A stretch of 24,545 bases of DNA, taken from positions 1-24,545 of the forward strand of contig JAIRZG010000237.1 of NCBI GenBank assembly GCA_031267345.1. The letters run 5' to 3'. The DNA comes from Zoogloeaceae bacterium (GTDB lineage Bacteria; Pseudomonadota; Gammaproteobacteria; Burkholderiales; Rhodocyclaceae). Under the pieces are notes generated by a model. It was not told the origin of the DNA, did not search any database, and saw only the letters and a list, made by a program, of their open reading frames with translations. Position 1 is the first letter of the stretch. Each line of letters begins with the position of its first letter. Positions 1 to 6,774 of the stretch are shown here, piece by piece. A program made the translations under genes and the position numbers.

Positions 1-1
1 G

Positions 2-124
2 GACGCGGACTACGCTTCGGAAACGGCCAAGCTGTCACGGGCACAGATATTGCAGCAAGCGGGCACCGCCATGCTGGCGCAGGCCAACACCTTGCCACAG
101 ACGGTGCTTTCGCTGTTGCAATGA
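2..124 (+). CDS. fliC: Flagellin, C-terminal end (5' part outside window)
   Basis: Reading from base 2 gives 40 residues and then TGA. The residues include ETAKLSRAQILQQAGTAML and end in LPQTVLSLLQ. This is the conserved C-terminal D0 helix of bacterial flagellin, which packs with the N-terminal helix to line the filament channel and carries the export and polymerisation surface. Only the tail is in the window, so the variable middle and the flagellin type cannot be judged. A strong terminator follows 25 bases after the stop, so this is the end of its transcript. It appears unrelated to the ABC genes downstream. The family call is secure; the gene symbol is the generic one. Confidence 0.95.
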   Translation, partial: DADYASETAKLSRAQILQQAGTAMLAQANTLPQTVLSLLQ

Positions 125-148
125 CCTTGCCTTCGCGGAAGTAACCCC

Positions 149-186
149 CGCCTCGCCCGCACAGTCGTCGAGCGAGGCGTTTTTTT
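149..186 (+). terminator. Rho-independent terminator after flagellin
   Basis: A perfect 8-bp stem (CGCCTCGC at 149-156 pairing with GCGAGGCG at 172-179) with a 15-base loop is followed directly by seven T residues at 180-186. It lies 25 bases past the flagellin stop codon and fits termination of a highly expressed flagellin transcript. Confidence 0.9.
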
Positions 187-238
187 GCCTGCCACCCGCC
201 GCGCGGCAGAGCTTGTGTTCCCTTCCCCTTCATTCACT

Positions 239-273
239 CCCTCTCCCCCTGTGGGATAGGGTTGGGGAGAGGG
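239..273. repeat. Dispersed palindromic repeat, family 1, copy A
   Basis: CCCTCTCCCC at 239-248 is the exact reverse complement of GGGGAGAGGG at 264-273. The same palindromic core recurs near 3610, 5786, 7323, 7523, 14907 and 22666. A weaker hairpin (CCCGCT at 297-302 with AGCGGG at 309-314) lies just downstream. The gene-free stretch 125-508 otherwise holds only the flagellin terminator and the promoter region of the next gene. Small reading frames across it show repeat-like proline/glycine composition and were not called. Confidence 0.75.
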
Positions 274-466
274 GAGAAAAACAGGAACGAACTGTTCCCG
301 CTCCCGCAAGCGGGCGAGGAATGCCGAAGGGCGGGGAGAAAACGGGGGTTGGCGCGGATACTCGTTTCCGCGCGACGGCGCGGCAAAATTACGGTTCACC
401 CGAAAACATCCCGTGCCGAAGGCGCGCGTCGCTGTCCCTGAAGGACACGCCCGCAAGGGCTGATTC

Positions 467-475
467 TGGGATAAT
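467..475 (+). promoter_or_regulatory. Possible extended -10 promoter for the ABC unit
   Basis: TGGGATAAT at 467-475 fits an extended -10 element (TGn followed by GATAAT), 34 bases before the ATG at 509. No good -35 hexamer lies 16-18 bases upstream, so the call rests on the extended -10 alone. Confidence 0.35.
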
Positions 476-508
476 GTCGTCTTTCTTCTGGCGATAAGGC
501 GTTTTGTC

Positions 509-1825
509 ATGTTGCGTACATTTGTGATGCTTATTGTCTCCGCCTGTTTTTTCGGCGTGGCGACCTGTAGTCTGGCGGAATCGCCCAAGGCCAAACCGGA
601 AAGCAAAAAAACGGCGGCGGCGAAGCCCGCGCCCAAGGCGCGGATTATCGAACTCACCCATCAGTTGAGCGCGCACAGCGCCCTCAAGCTGGCGGAACTG
701 GTGGAACGCTTCAACAGCGAACAGCCGGAAGCCGAACGCATCCAGTTGTTGCGGATTGAAACGCAGGGACGCAAGCCCGCGCTCCTGAATCTGGCGACGC
801 CAGGCGTCATGGCGAACTTTCTGGTGAACAAGGCCGCCTTCAAGCCCGTGCATCAGGTGCTGAAAGAAAACGGCGGCAACATTGCCGGCAACGATTTATC
901 CGTCGAACTGCTGGCGGGAGAAAAACGCGACCGCCTGAACGCCCTGCCGCTGGCCTTTTCCACACCAGTGCTTTTTTACAACAAACGCCTGTTCCGTCAG
1001 GCCGGACTGGACGCGGACGCGCCGCCCAAAACCTGGCAGGAAATGCAGGATATGGCGGGGACGCTCATGGAGCGCGGCATTGCCTGTCCCTATACTTCCT
1101 CCTGGCCGACGTGGGTGCATGTCGATAACCTCTCCGCCCTTTCCGGCATGACGATTGCCGACAAAAAAGGCAAACTCGCCTTCAATGGTCGCGTTCAGGT
1201 CAAGCATATCGCCATGCTCGCCACCTGGCACAAGGCGCGTTACTTCCAGACCTTTGGACGCGCCAACGAGGCCGACAGCCACTTTTACAACAGCGAATGC
1301 GCCATGCTGACCTCTGACGCCTGGACCAACAGCTATTTGCAGGACGCGCCCGGCGTGGAACTGGGCATTGCGCCCCTGCCGCATCACAACGACCTCTATG
1401 GCGGCCCGCAGCACACGCTGGCGGCGGGGACTTCGTTATGGGTAGGCGCGGGCTACAAGGCGAAGGAATATCAGGTTGCCGCCCGTTTCATCCGCTTTTT
1501 GCTCGCGCCGGACATGCAAATCGCGCTGGCGCGCAGCGGCGGCTTTTTGCCGCTTACCGAAACCGCCCGCAACGTCATGCAGACTTCGCGTCTGATGAAA
1601 GACGAGGAACAGGCGCTGAAAGTGGCCTACCTTTCCCTGCAAGGCAAGGGCGACCGGCATCCGCTGCGCGTCTCCACCCTCGATCCGGTGCGGATTATCG
1701 TCGATGAGGAACTGGAACAGGTCTGGGCGGGCAAAAAACCCGCCAAGGCCGCGTTGGATACCGCCGTCAAACGCGGCAACGCCATCCTTGCCGCCAAACC
1801 CGCCCTGCGACGGGTGATTCGCTAG
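509..1825 (+). CDS. UgpB-like extracellular solute-binding protein of an ABC importer
   Basis: The 438-residue protein begins with a signal peptide (hydrophobic residues about 5-20, likely cleavage after SLA near residue 23), followed by a Lys/Ala-rich linker to about residue 45. The mature part resembles the glycerol-3-phosphate binding protein UgpB throughout. Recognisable stretches are PPKTWQEMQDMA, VQVKHIAMLATWHK, HFYNSECAM, GTSLWVGAGY, RIIVDEELEQVW and ALDTAVKRGNAIL. It should capture a substrate in the periplasm; glycerophosphodiester or sugar-like ligands are known for the family, but the ligand here is unproven. AAGG at 496-499 supports the ATG at 509. Its stop overlaps the permease start by one base (TAGTG), indicating translational coupling. 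The oddity is the partner: UgpB proteins normally work with MalF/MalG-type permeases, not the FecCD type encoded next. Confidence 0.85.
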   Translation: MLRTFVMLIVSACFFGVATCSLAESPKAKPESKKTAAAKPAPKARIIELTHQLSAHSALKLAELVERFNSEQPEAERIQLLRIETQGRKPALLNLATPGVMANFLVNKAAFKPVHQVLKENGGNIAGNDLSVELLAGEKRDRLNALPLAFSTPVLFYNKRLFRQAGLDADAPPKTWQEMQDMAGTLMERGIACPYTSSWPTWVHVDNLSALSGMTIADKKGKLAFNGRVQVKHIAMLATWHKARYFQTFGRANEADSHFYNSECAMLTSDAWTNSYLQDAPGVELGIAPLPHHNDLYGGPQHTLAAGTSLWVGAGYKAKEYQVAARFIRFLLAPDMQIALARSGGFLPLTETARNVMQTSRLMKDEEQALKVAYLSLQGKGDRHPLRVSTLDPVRIIVDEELEQVWAGKKPAKAALDTAVKRGNAILAAKPALRRVIR

Positions 1826-2796
1826 TGCCCAAAACCCTCTTTGGACTCTCCGGCCTCTTCGCCCTGACGATCCTCAGTCTGGGCGCGGCCTTGAGTATGG
1901 GGTCGCTGGAAATTTCGCTGGCGGAATGGACGGAAATCCTGCGCGGCGAAGAAACGCTGGCGGCGGACATCGTGCTGAAACTGCGTCTGCCGCGCGCCCT
2001 TTCCGGCTTTGCCTGCGGCGCGTTGCTGGCGGTTTCCGGCGTTCTGATGCAGGCTTTGCTCAGAAATCCGCTGGCGGATCCGTACATTCTGGGCGTCTCC
2101 GGCGGCGCCAGCGTGGGCGCGTTGTGCGCCATTTTGCTGGGACTGGGCGGATTGTTGCTGGATGTATTCGCCTTTGGCGGCGCGTTGGCAGCCTTGTTGC
2201 TGGTCTTTGGACTGGCGCATGGCGACGGCAGCTGGACGCAGACCCGCCTGCTGTTGACCGGCGTCATGGTTGCCGCCGGATGCGGCGCGTTGGTCATGTT
2301 GCTGATTACCCTCGCGCCGGAAGCCCGTTTGCGCGGCATGTTGTTCTGGCTGATGGGCGATCTTTCGCAAACCTCGAATCCCTGGCCGCCCCTGCTTTTT
2401 CTCGGCGTTCTCCTGATCGCCATCCTGCCCGTCGCCCGCGAAATCACGCTGCTGGGACAAGGCATGGAAAGCGCCCAAACGCTGGGCGTCGATGTGCGCC
2501 GCCTGCGCCGACGGGTCTATTTTCTGGCGGCGCTGGCGATCGCCATTGCCGTCACCAGCGCCGGCGCCATCGGCTTTGTCGGCCTTGTCGTGCCGCATTT
2601 GACGCGCCTGCTCACCGGCAATGACCAGCGCATTCTCCTGCCCGCTGCGGCGTTATTGGGCGGCGCGTTGCTGGTCGCCGCCGATACGCTGGCGCGCACC
2701 CTGATTGCGCCGGAACAGTTGCCGGTCGGCGTCCTGACCGCGTTGTTGGGCGTTCCCGCGTTCCTCTTTCTGCTCTCGCGCCGCGATTCGCCATGA
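1825..2796 (+). CDS. FecCD/BtuC-family ABC transporter permease
   Basis: This 323-residue, very hydrophobic protein has the multi-helix profile of type II importer permeases for vitamin B12, ferric siderophores and heme. Family landmarks are LRLPRALSGFACGALLAVSG at residues about 52-71, MQALLRNPLADPYILGVSGG just after, and GAIGFVGLVVPHLTRLL in the C-terminal half, the region that contacts the ATPase. Length matches the family norm of 320-350. Translation starts at GTG (1825-1827), overlapping the TAG of the binding-protein gene. Its own end overlaps the ATPase start by four bases, so the three genes form one coupled unit. The substrate cannot be read from sequence. By family one would predict a metal chelate or cobalamin, which conflicts with the UgpB-like binding protein upstream. 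Confidence 0.9.
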   Translation: MPKTLFGLSGLFALTILSLGAALSMGSLEISLAEWTEILRGEETLAADIVLKLRLPRALSGFACGALLAVSGVLMQALLRNPLADPYILGVSGGASVGALCAILLGLGGLLLDVFAFGGALAALLLVFGLAHGDGSWTQTRLLLTGVMVAAGCGALVMLLITLAPEARLRGMLFWLMGDLSQTSNPWPPLLFLGVLLIAILPVAREITLLGQGMESAQTLGVDVRRLRRRVYFLAALAIAIAVTSAGAIGFVGLVVPHLTRLLTGNDQRILLPAAALLGGALLVAADTLARTLIAPEQLPVGVLTALLGVPAFLFLLSRRDSP

Positions 2797-3575
2797 GCGA
2801 CAAAACCGCCCCGCCGCTGCTCGCCGCGCGTCAGCTTACGCTTCGTATCGGCGGACATCTGCTGTGTCGCGATCTGGACATGCAGCTTTTCCCCGGCGAT
2901 TCACTGGTCATTCTGGGGCGCAACGGCGCGGGCAAATCCACCCTGCTGGCGGCGTTGGCGGGATTGCGCGCGCCGGAATCCGGAGAGATTCTGCTGGCGG
3001 GCAAACGCTACGCCGAGCACGGCGCGCGCGCGGCGGCGCGACAGCGCGGCTGGCTGGGACAGCGGCGCGACGACCCTTTTGCCGCGCATGTGCTGGAAAC
3101 CGCCCTGACCGGACGCCATCCGCATCTGGGGCGCTGGCAATGGGAAAGCGCGGCGGACATTGCCCGCGCGCGCACGGCGCTGGCGGAAGTCGGGCTGGAG
3201 GCGATGGCGGCGCGCGATGTGCGCACCCTTTCCGGCGGCGAACGGCAACGACTGGCCATTGCGACCCTGCTGGTCCAGGACGCGCCGCTGATGCTGGTCG
3301 ACGAACCGCTCGCGCATCTGGACATGAACCACCAGATTGCCGCCCTGACGTTGCTTGCCGAACGTGTCCGGCGCGGCGCGGCGCTGATTAGCATCCTGCA
3401 TGATCCGGGGCTTGCCGCGCGTTACCACACGCAGGCGCTGCTCATGTACGGCGATGGCGAAAGCGAAATCGGCGCGGCGGACGAATTGCTCATTCCGGAA
3501 AAACTCTCCCGCCTCTACGGACACCCCCTGCTGAAAATCGCCGCCGACGGACGCACGGCCTTTGTGCCCGCGTAG
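2793..3575 (+). CDS. FecE/BtuD-type ABC transporter ATP-binding protein
   Basis: The 260-residue cytoplasmic ATPase energises the permease encoded just upstream. All catalytic elements are visible: Walker A GRNGAGKST at residues 42-50, signature LSGGERQR at 146-153, Walker B LMLVD with Glu171, D-loop AHLD, and H-loop His203. The sequence between Walker A and signature (GRHPHLGRWQWES) is like the FecE/HmuV/BtuD group that serves FecCD permeases, supporting pairing with gene 1825-2796. The ATG sits in an ATGA overlap with the permease stop. The closest functional name (heme, siderophore or cobalamin import) cannot be settled from sequence alone. No terminator follows; a repeat element begins about 30 bases after the stop. 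Confidence 0.92.
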   Translation: MSDKTAPPLLAARQLTLRIGGHLLCRDLDMQLFPGDSLVILGRNGAGKSTLLAALAGLRAPESGEILLAGKRYAEHGARAAARQRGWLGQRRDDPFAAHVLETALTGRHPHLGRWQWESAADIARARTALAEVGLEAMAARDVRTLSGGERQRLAIATLLVQDAPLMLVDEPLAHLDMNHQIAALTLLAERVRRGAALISILHDPGLAARYHTQALLMYGDGESEIGAADELLIPEKLSRLYGHPLLKIAADGRTAFVPA

Positions 3576-3602
3576 CGGGTATTGAGCGACAAACCGCAGA
3601 AC

Positions 3603-3690
3603 CCGTGTTCCCTCCCCTTGTGGGAGGAGAGGGGCAAGAGTTTGGAGAGGGGAAAGCGGTTTGAGCGGCGGGCGAACGCAGTTCGCCCCT
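3603..3690. repeat. Composite repeat (family 1 plus family 2), copy B
   Basis: The left part carries CCCTCCCCTTGTGGGAGGAGAGGGG, a degenerate family 1 palindrome. It runs through GCGGTTTGAGCGGC into a family 2 hairpin, GGGCGAAC (3670-3677) with GTTCGCCC (3681-3688) and a 3-base loop, ending in CTAC. The same two parts in the same order, on the opposite strand, occur at 14836-14935, so they look like one composite unit. This fills much of the gene-free stretch 3576-3883; from about 3790 the sequence turns AT-rich and holds promoter elements. Confidence 0.7.
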
Positions 3691-3815
3691 ACATAAATTT
3701 GTCCTCGGATATCCCGGGATTCCTGTTTTCACGCGGCGTGGGATGGGCGGAAAGCCCCGTCCCTGCCGCTTCTCGCGCTTTTTTCCCCTTTCGTAAAAAA
3801 ATTTTGCAAAAAGTG

Positions 3816-3843
3816 TTGACATGCAAACAATAACCGTTATCAT
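3816..3843 (+). promoter_or_regulatory. Sigma-70 promoter upstream of the small protein gene
   Basis: A perfect -35 TTGACA (3816-3821), a 16-base spacer and -10 TATCAT (3838-3843, five of six to consensus) lie in an AT-rich patch within otherwise GC-rich DNA. Transcription would start near 3850, about 34 bases before the ATG at 3884. Confidence 0.75.
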
Positions 3844-3880
3844 CCACAAACATTGAAATTGAACGAGAACAATTCTTGTT
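3826..3880 (+). promoter_or_regulatory. Fur-like operator candidates overlapping promoter and leader
   Basis: Positions 3826-3844 match the 19-base Fur consensus at 11 positions by eye and cover the -10 region. A second imperfect inverted repeat, GAGAAC-AATT-CTTGTT, centres near 3872 between promoter and start codon. Placement over a strong promoter is typical for iron-regulated genes. The matches are imperfect and another regulator is possible. Confidence 0.4.
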
Positions 3881-3883
3881 ACT

Positions 3884-4204
3884 ATGAAGACAGACCATCC
3901 GAAACGTGAAGCGGTTGTGGAGGCCGAAGGCGCGGCGGTTGCGGGGGGAGCCTCGAACGCGGCGGTGCTGGAGAAGTTGAAGGATTTGTATCTGGAGGCT
4001 TTTGCCCATGACGGTTTTGCGGGGATTCAGGTGGAGATCCGGTTTTTGCGGCGCGGGCAGAAGGAAGTGATTCTGCATTGCGGCAAGCAGTACCGTTTCA
4101 TTGTTGACTATCCGCCGGAGGCGGGCAGGCGGCAGAAGCAGGCTGGCGGCAAAAGCGGGCAGGCGGAGCGGGCGGAAAACGCGCGTTCCGCGATGAATAC
4201 GTAG
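3884..4204 (+). CDS. Small protein of unknown function, possibly iron-regulated (HemP-like segment)
   Basis: The 106-residue protein has no signal peptide or membrane segment. Residues about 1-28 are low complexity, 29-45 look helical (AVLEKLKDLYLEAFAHDGF), 46-75 look like beta strands (VEIRFLRRGQKEVILHCGKQYRF), and the tail is a charged, probably disordered stretch. The strand GQKEVILHCGKQYRF faintly recalls the HemP/HmuP family of small iron- and heme-uptake regulators, which share an R-E-V-x-I-x-H-x-G-x-x-Y-R pattern, but the rest differs, so this is only a suggestion. The gene has its own promoter and Fur-like sites, which fits an iron-responsive role. No clear ribosome binding site precedes the ATG. 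A family 2 palindrome follows immediately. Confidence 0.6.
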   Translation: MKTDHPKREAVVEAEGAAVAGGASNAAVLEKLKDLYLEAFAHDGFAGIQVEIRFLRRGQKEVILHCGKQYRFIVDYPPEAGRRQKQAGGKSGQAERAENARSAMNT

Positions 4205-4220
4205 TTGGGGGTTGGGCGTT

Positions 4221-4250
4221 GGCAGGGCGGGTTTGAAACCCGCCCCTACG
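4221..4250. repeat. Family 2-type palindromic repeat
   Basis: GGGCGGGTTT (4225-4234) and AAACCCGCCC (4236-4245) form a perfect 10-bp palindrome around a single G, followed by CTACG. It resembles the family 2 hairpins near 3670 and 21610, which also end in CCCCTAC or CCCCTGC. The stretch 4205-4415 holds this repeat and the ribosome binding site of the next gene; I see no other gene. Confidence 0.6.
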
Positions 4251-4415
4251 CCCCCTTCGGCAGCACAGGTTTACGTCCGGCGGCGTGGGGCCGCGGAAAA
4301 TTTACCGGCATGGCGCGGCATTTTGCCCGCTGGACGCTGGATTTTGAAATCGGTTGGCGGGAGTTTTCCGGGGTGGAAAATCCTGCGGCCACATCCTTAC
4401 TTGAAGGAGTTTTAC

Positions 4416-5531
4416 ATGTTGACGAAATTGATGAACATGACCCGTGCGCAACTGCAATCGAAATTGCAATCGGTTGACGCCTCCGCGGTCAAGGGTCGTT
4501 CCCTGAAGCGCAAGTTTGAAGCCATCCGCAACAAGAAACAGGGCGGCTTCACGCTGTTGGAACTGCTGGTGGTAGTCGCCATTCTGGCGGCGATTGCCGG
4601 CACCGCCACCATCATGCTGCAAGACACCGACCGCAAGGGCGCCGCCGCCGCGCACGTGGCGATGATGGATGAACTCTCCAAGGGCATCCAGACTTTCCGT
4701 GTGCTGAACGGCGGTCAGTATCCGGATAACTGGGATTCGCTGCTGGTTTCTTCGGATGGCACCACTGTCAATACTGGCACTAGCGTAGATGACGACATGC
4801 TCGTCATTGTTAGCGATGATCTGAAAGCCAATCTGAAGATCGAGGAGCTTGATGAATCTGTAGGCGAATGGTCGGCGCTGGCCGCTGCCGGCATCACCCA
4901 GCTTCGTTACATCAACGAAGACATTGACACAACGTCAGATGGGGTCTTTGCCACCTACAAAGGCGTAGGCACCTGCAAGAACGACGCTACCAGCGCCGAT
5001 GCGGGTACTGGGATTCTCGCCCTGGTGCGTGACAAGGGCAATGACGTGACGCCGCAAAACATCTTCCGTAGCGAGGATGCCAATGGTTGCGGCACATCTA
5101 TCACTCTGGCTGATGCTACGCCTGTTGTCGTCTGGGATGGCGGCCTGGAACGCGTCGGCGTACCCAGTGCGCTTGCTACTAACACAACGATTGGCGAAGG
5201 CACGGACGGACAAAAGATCGTTGCCTTCGGTATTGGTCCGGACGCTACCCTGTTTGATCCGAGCAAGATTGGCGCGCTCTCCAATGTGCCGGTCTATCGG
5301 CACGTCGCCAGCGATGAGTACAACCGCTTCATCGTGCTCTTCAACCTGCATCCGTATGAAGCCAAGGTGGATAACGCCGCCTACGATGAAGCCGGTGCCG
5401 TAAACACCGATTTCGGCACAATCGAGTTTCGTCCCATCTCCGGTCAAGCCACGTTCCAGGCCATCATCGACGGCGCGGGCGACACCAAGGATGAAGAACT
5501 CGGCGAAGTCGACAACGTTCGCCCCACCTGA
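4416..5531 (+). CDS. Pilin-like protein, probable major (pseudo)pilin of the type IV filament system
   Basis: The start is ATG 4416, set by the ribosome binding site GAAGGAG at 4403-4409; reading upstream to 4212 only adds repeat-derived residues. The 371-residue product has a basic 44-residue leader ending in KKQGG, then FTLLELLVVVAILAAIAGTA, a class III prepilin signal with Glu at +5 and the N-terminal transmembrane/assembly helix. After prepilin peptidase cuts Gly44/Phe45, about 327 residues remain, long for a pilin. The mature part is rich in Asp, Thr and Val with one cysteine pair (Cys187, Cys225) and QYPDNWDSLL as in GspG-type pilins. It is first in the locus and followed by a strong terminator, the usual arrangement for a highly expressed major subunit; that role is inferred. 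GC content drops to about 52 percent over 4741-4800, below its neighbours. Confidence 0.88.
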   Translation: MLTKLMNMTRAQLQSKLQSVDASAVKGRSLKRKFEAIRNKKQGGFTLLELLVVVAILAAIAGTATIMLQDTDRKGAAAAHVAMMDELSKGIQTFRVLNGGQYPDNWDSLLVSSDGTTVNTGTSVDDDMLVIVSDDLKANLKIEELDESVGEWSALAAAGITQLRYINEDIDTTSDGVFATYKGVGTCKNDATSADAGTGILALVRDKGNDVTPQNIFRSEDANGCGTSITLADATPVVVWDGGLERVGVPSALATNTTIGEGTDGQKIVAFGIGPDATLFDPSKIGALSNVPVYRHVASDEYNRFIVLFNLHPYEAKVDNAAYDEAGAVNTDFGTIEFRPISGQATFQAIIDGAGDTKDEELGEVDNVRPT

Positions 5532-5596
5532 GCGAGCGTAGATACAGAGCATGAACCCGCCTGAATCCTCTCTCCGTTAATTCGGGCGTTTATTCG

Positions 5597-5635
5597 GGTC
5601 GGCGTTCCCTCAACAAGGACGCCGACCGTTTTTTT
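5597..5635 (+). terminator. Rho-independent terminator within the filament locus
   Basis: GGTCGGCGT (5597-5605) pairs perfectly with ACGCCGACC (5619-5627), followed after one G by seven T residues (5629-5635). It lies between the first pilin-like gene and the second pseudopilin gene. It would cut downstream transcription and raise the relative level of the first gene product. Confidence 0.85.
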
Positions 5636-5716
5636 AAGCGCGCAGCCCCCGCAACGCAAAAGACAACACACGCCCGCGCGCGTCTTGCCTTTTGCGTTTT
5701 GGAAATCCGGAAAGCA

Positions 5717-6733
5717 ATGACAAAAAACAGCAGCCCGTTCCCCCTCCCCATGCCGGGAAGGCAACCACCGCCCCCCTCTCCCCAACCCTCTCCCACAAGG
5801 GGAGAGGGCGTAAAAAAGGGGAGCGGGTCGAGCGGCGCGGGCTTCACCCTGATCGAACTGCTCGTGGTGTGCGCCATTCTGGCGGCGCTGGCGGTTATGG
5901 CCTGGGGGGCGTATGTGGATGTCGATCGGCGGGCGGAAGATGAATTGGCGAGTGTGGAGCTGCTGCGGCTGGCAACCGCCTTGCGGCGTTTTCATGACGA
6001 TACCGGCTACTGGCCAGGCGAAGGGCCGTTCCAGCTGGCGGGCGCGGATTGCGAACTTTCCGGCGGCGGCGCGGTCAAGCTGGAAATGGCGGGGGAGCCG
6101 CCGACCGATCCGGCGTTGACGGACGACGAGCGTCGGCAATGGTTCGATTCTCCGGCCAATTTTTCCCTGCTGTTTGAACGCCCCTCCCTTTGCCCCAACC
6201 ACCCGCTGCGCAGGCTCGCCGAGTGGAGCGCCGAAGCCCGTCGCGGCTGGAACGGCCCCTATCTGCCGCTCGCCAACCGCTTGTGGCTGGACGCCTGGCA
6301 AAGCCTGGAAAAATACAGCGTGGCGCAGCAAGAGGTGGACAACATCCCCGCTTTCGGCGCGGGACCGAAATTTCCAGCCCGAAGCAACGCCCCGACCGCC
6401 TGCGTCTCGGGCGATTCCGGCGGCTGCTTCGTCTTCAAGGATCTGGCCTGGCACACCCTGCCGCACCCGCACAATGAAAGCCAATACGCCGCCAACGGCT
6501 ACGACCCCGACCGCCACGAACTGGCGCGACACGCGCGTCCGTTTTTCTTTCTGAAAGAAACCCGCAGCGAAGGTGAATCGGTTCCGCGCGTGGTCTACTG
6601 GGGCGCGGACGGGCGCTACGGCGGCATACATCCCACCGACCCCTGCAAACCCAACGTCGAGGAAGACGACGGCAAGGACGACAAGATAATTTGCGTCGCG
6701 GAAGGCCGGACGCAATCCCCGCCTGAACCCTGA
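5717..6733 (+). CDS. Pseudopilin (GspG/minor pilin-like) with repeat-encoded leader
   Basis: ATG 5717 is preferred over an in-frame TTG at 5699; GGAAAG lies at 5709-5714. The 338-residue protein has a 42-residue leader ending SSGAG, then FTLIELLVVCAILAALAVMA, the prepilin signal with Glu at +5 and the assembly helix. Residues about 8-40 of the leader (PSPTRGEGVKKGSGSSGAG and upstream) are a direct translation of the family 1 repeat at 5771-5845. The mature part has pseudopilin features such as RRFHDDTGYWPGEGPF and WNGPYLPLANRLWLDAWQ, the latter like the GPYL region of GspG. It probably forms a minor subunit or tip component of the filament, anchored in the inner membrane before assembly. The family is secure; its exact place in the pseudopilus is not. 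Confidence 0.85.
   Translation: MTKNSSPFPLPMPGRQPPPPSPQPSPTRGEGVKKGSGSSGAGFTLIELLVVCAILAALAVMAWGAYVDVDRRAEDELASVELLRLATALRRFHDDTGYWPGEGPFQLAGADCELSGGGAVKLEMAGEPPTDPALTDDERRQWFDSPANFSLLFERPSLCPNHPLRRLAEWSAEARRGWNGPYLPLANRLWLDAWQSLEKYSVAQQEVDNIPAFGAGPKFPARSNAPTACVSGDSGGCFVFKDLAWHTLPHPHNESQYAANGYDPDRHELARHARPFFFLKETRSEGESVPRVVYWGADGRYGGIHPTDPCKPNVEEDDGKDDKIICVAEGRTQSPPEP
5771..5845 (+). repeat. Dispersed repeat family 1, copy C, inside a coding leader
   Basis: The palindrome CCCTCTCCC (5786-5794) / GGGAGAGGG (5800-5808) with loop ACAAG is followed by CGTAAAA and GGGGAGCGGG, then GAGCGGCGCGGGCTT ending at 5844. The right-hand half matches copies at 7339-7381 and 7612-7642. Its end coincides with the Gly-Phe codons of the prepilin cleavage site. 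Confidence 0.85.
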
Positions 6734-6774
6734 CCTTTGACCTTACCCCCCCCTGAACCCGAAAGGATTTGACC

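Noticed and set aside
213..497. 94-codon frame between flagellin and the binding-protein gene
   Set aside because: It translates the family 1 repeat and a second hairpin, with no ribosome site or domain.
4310..4340. Possible sigma-54 promoter (TGGCGCG...TTTGC) before the pilin-like gene
   Set aside because: The distance between the GG and GC elements is one base too long for the -24/-12 consensus, so it was not listed as a promoter.
4212..4415. N-terminal extension of the first pilin-like gene
   Set aside because: The extra 68 codons come from a palindromic repeat and its flank; GAAGGAG directly before ATG 4416 sets the start.
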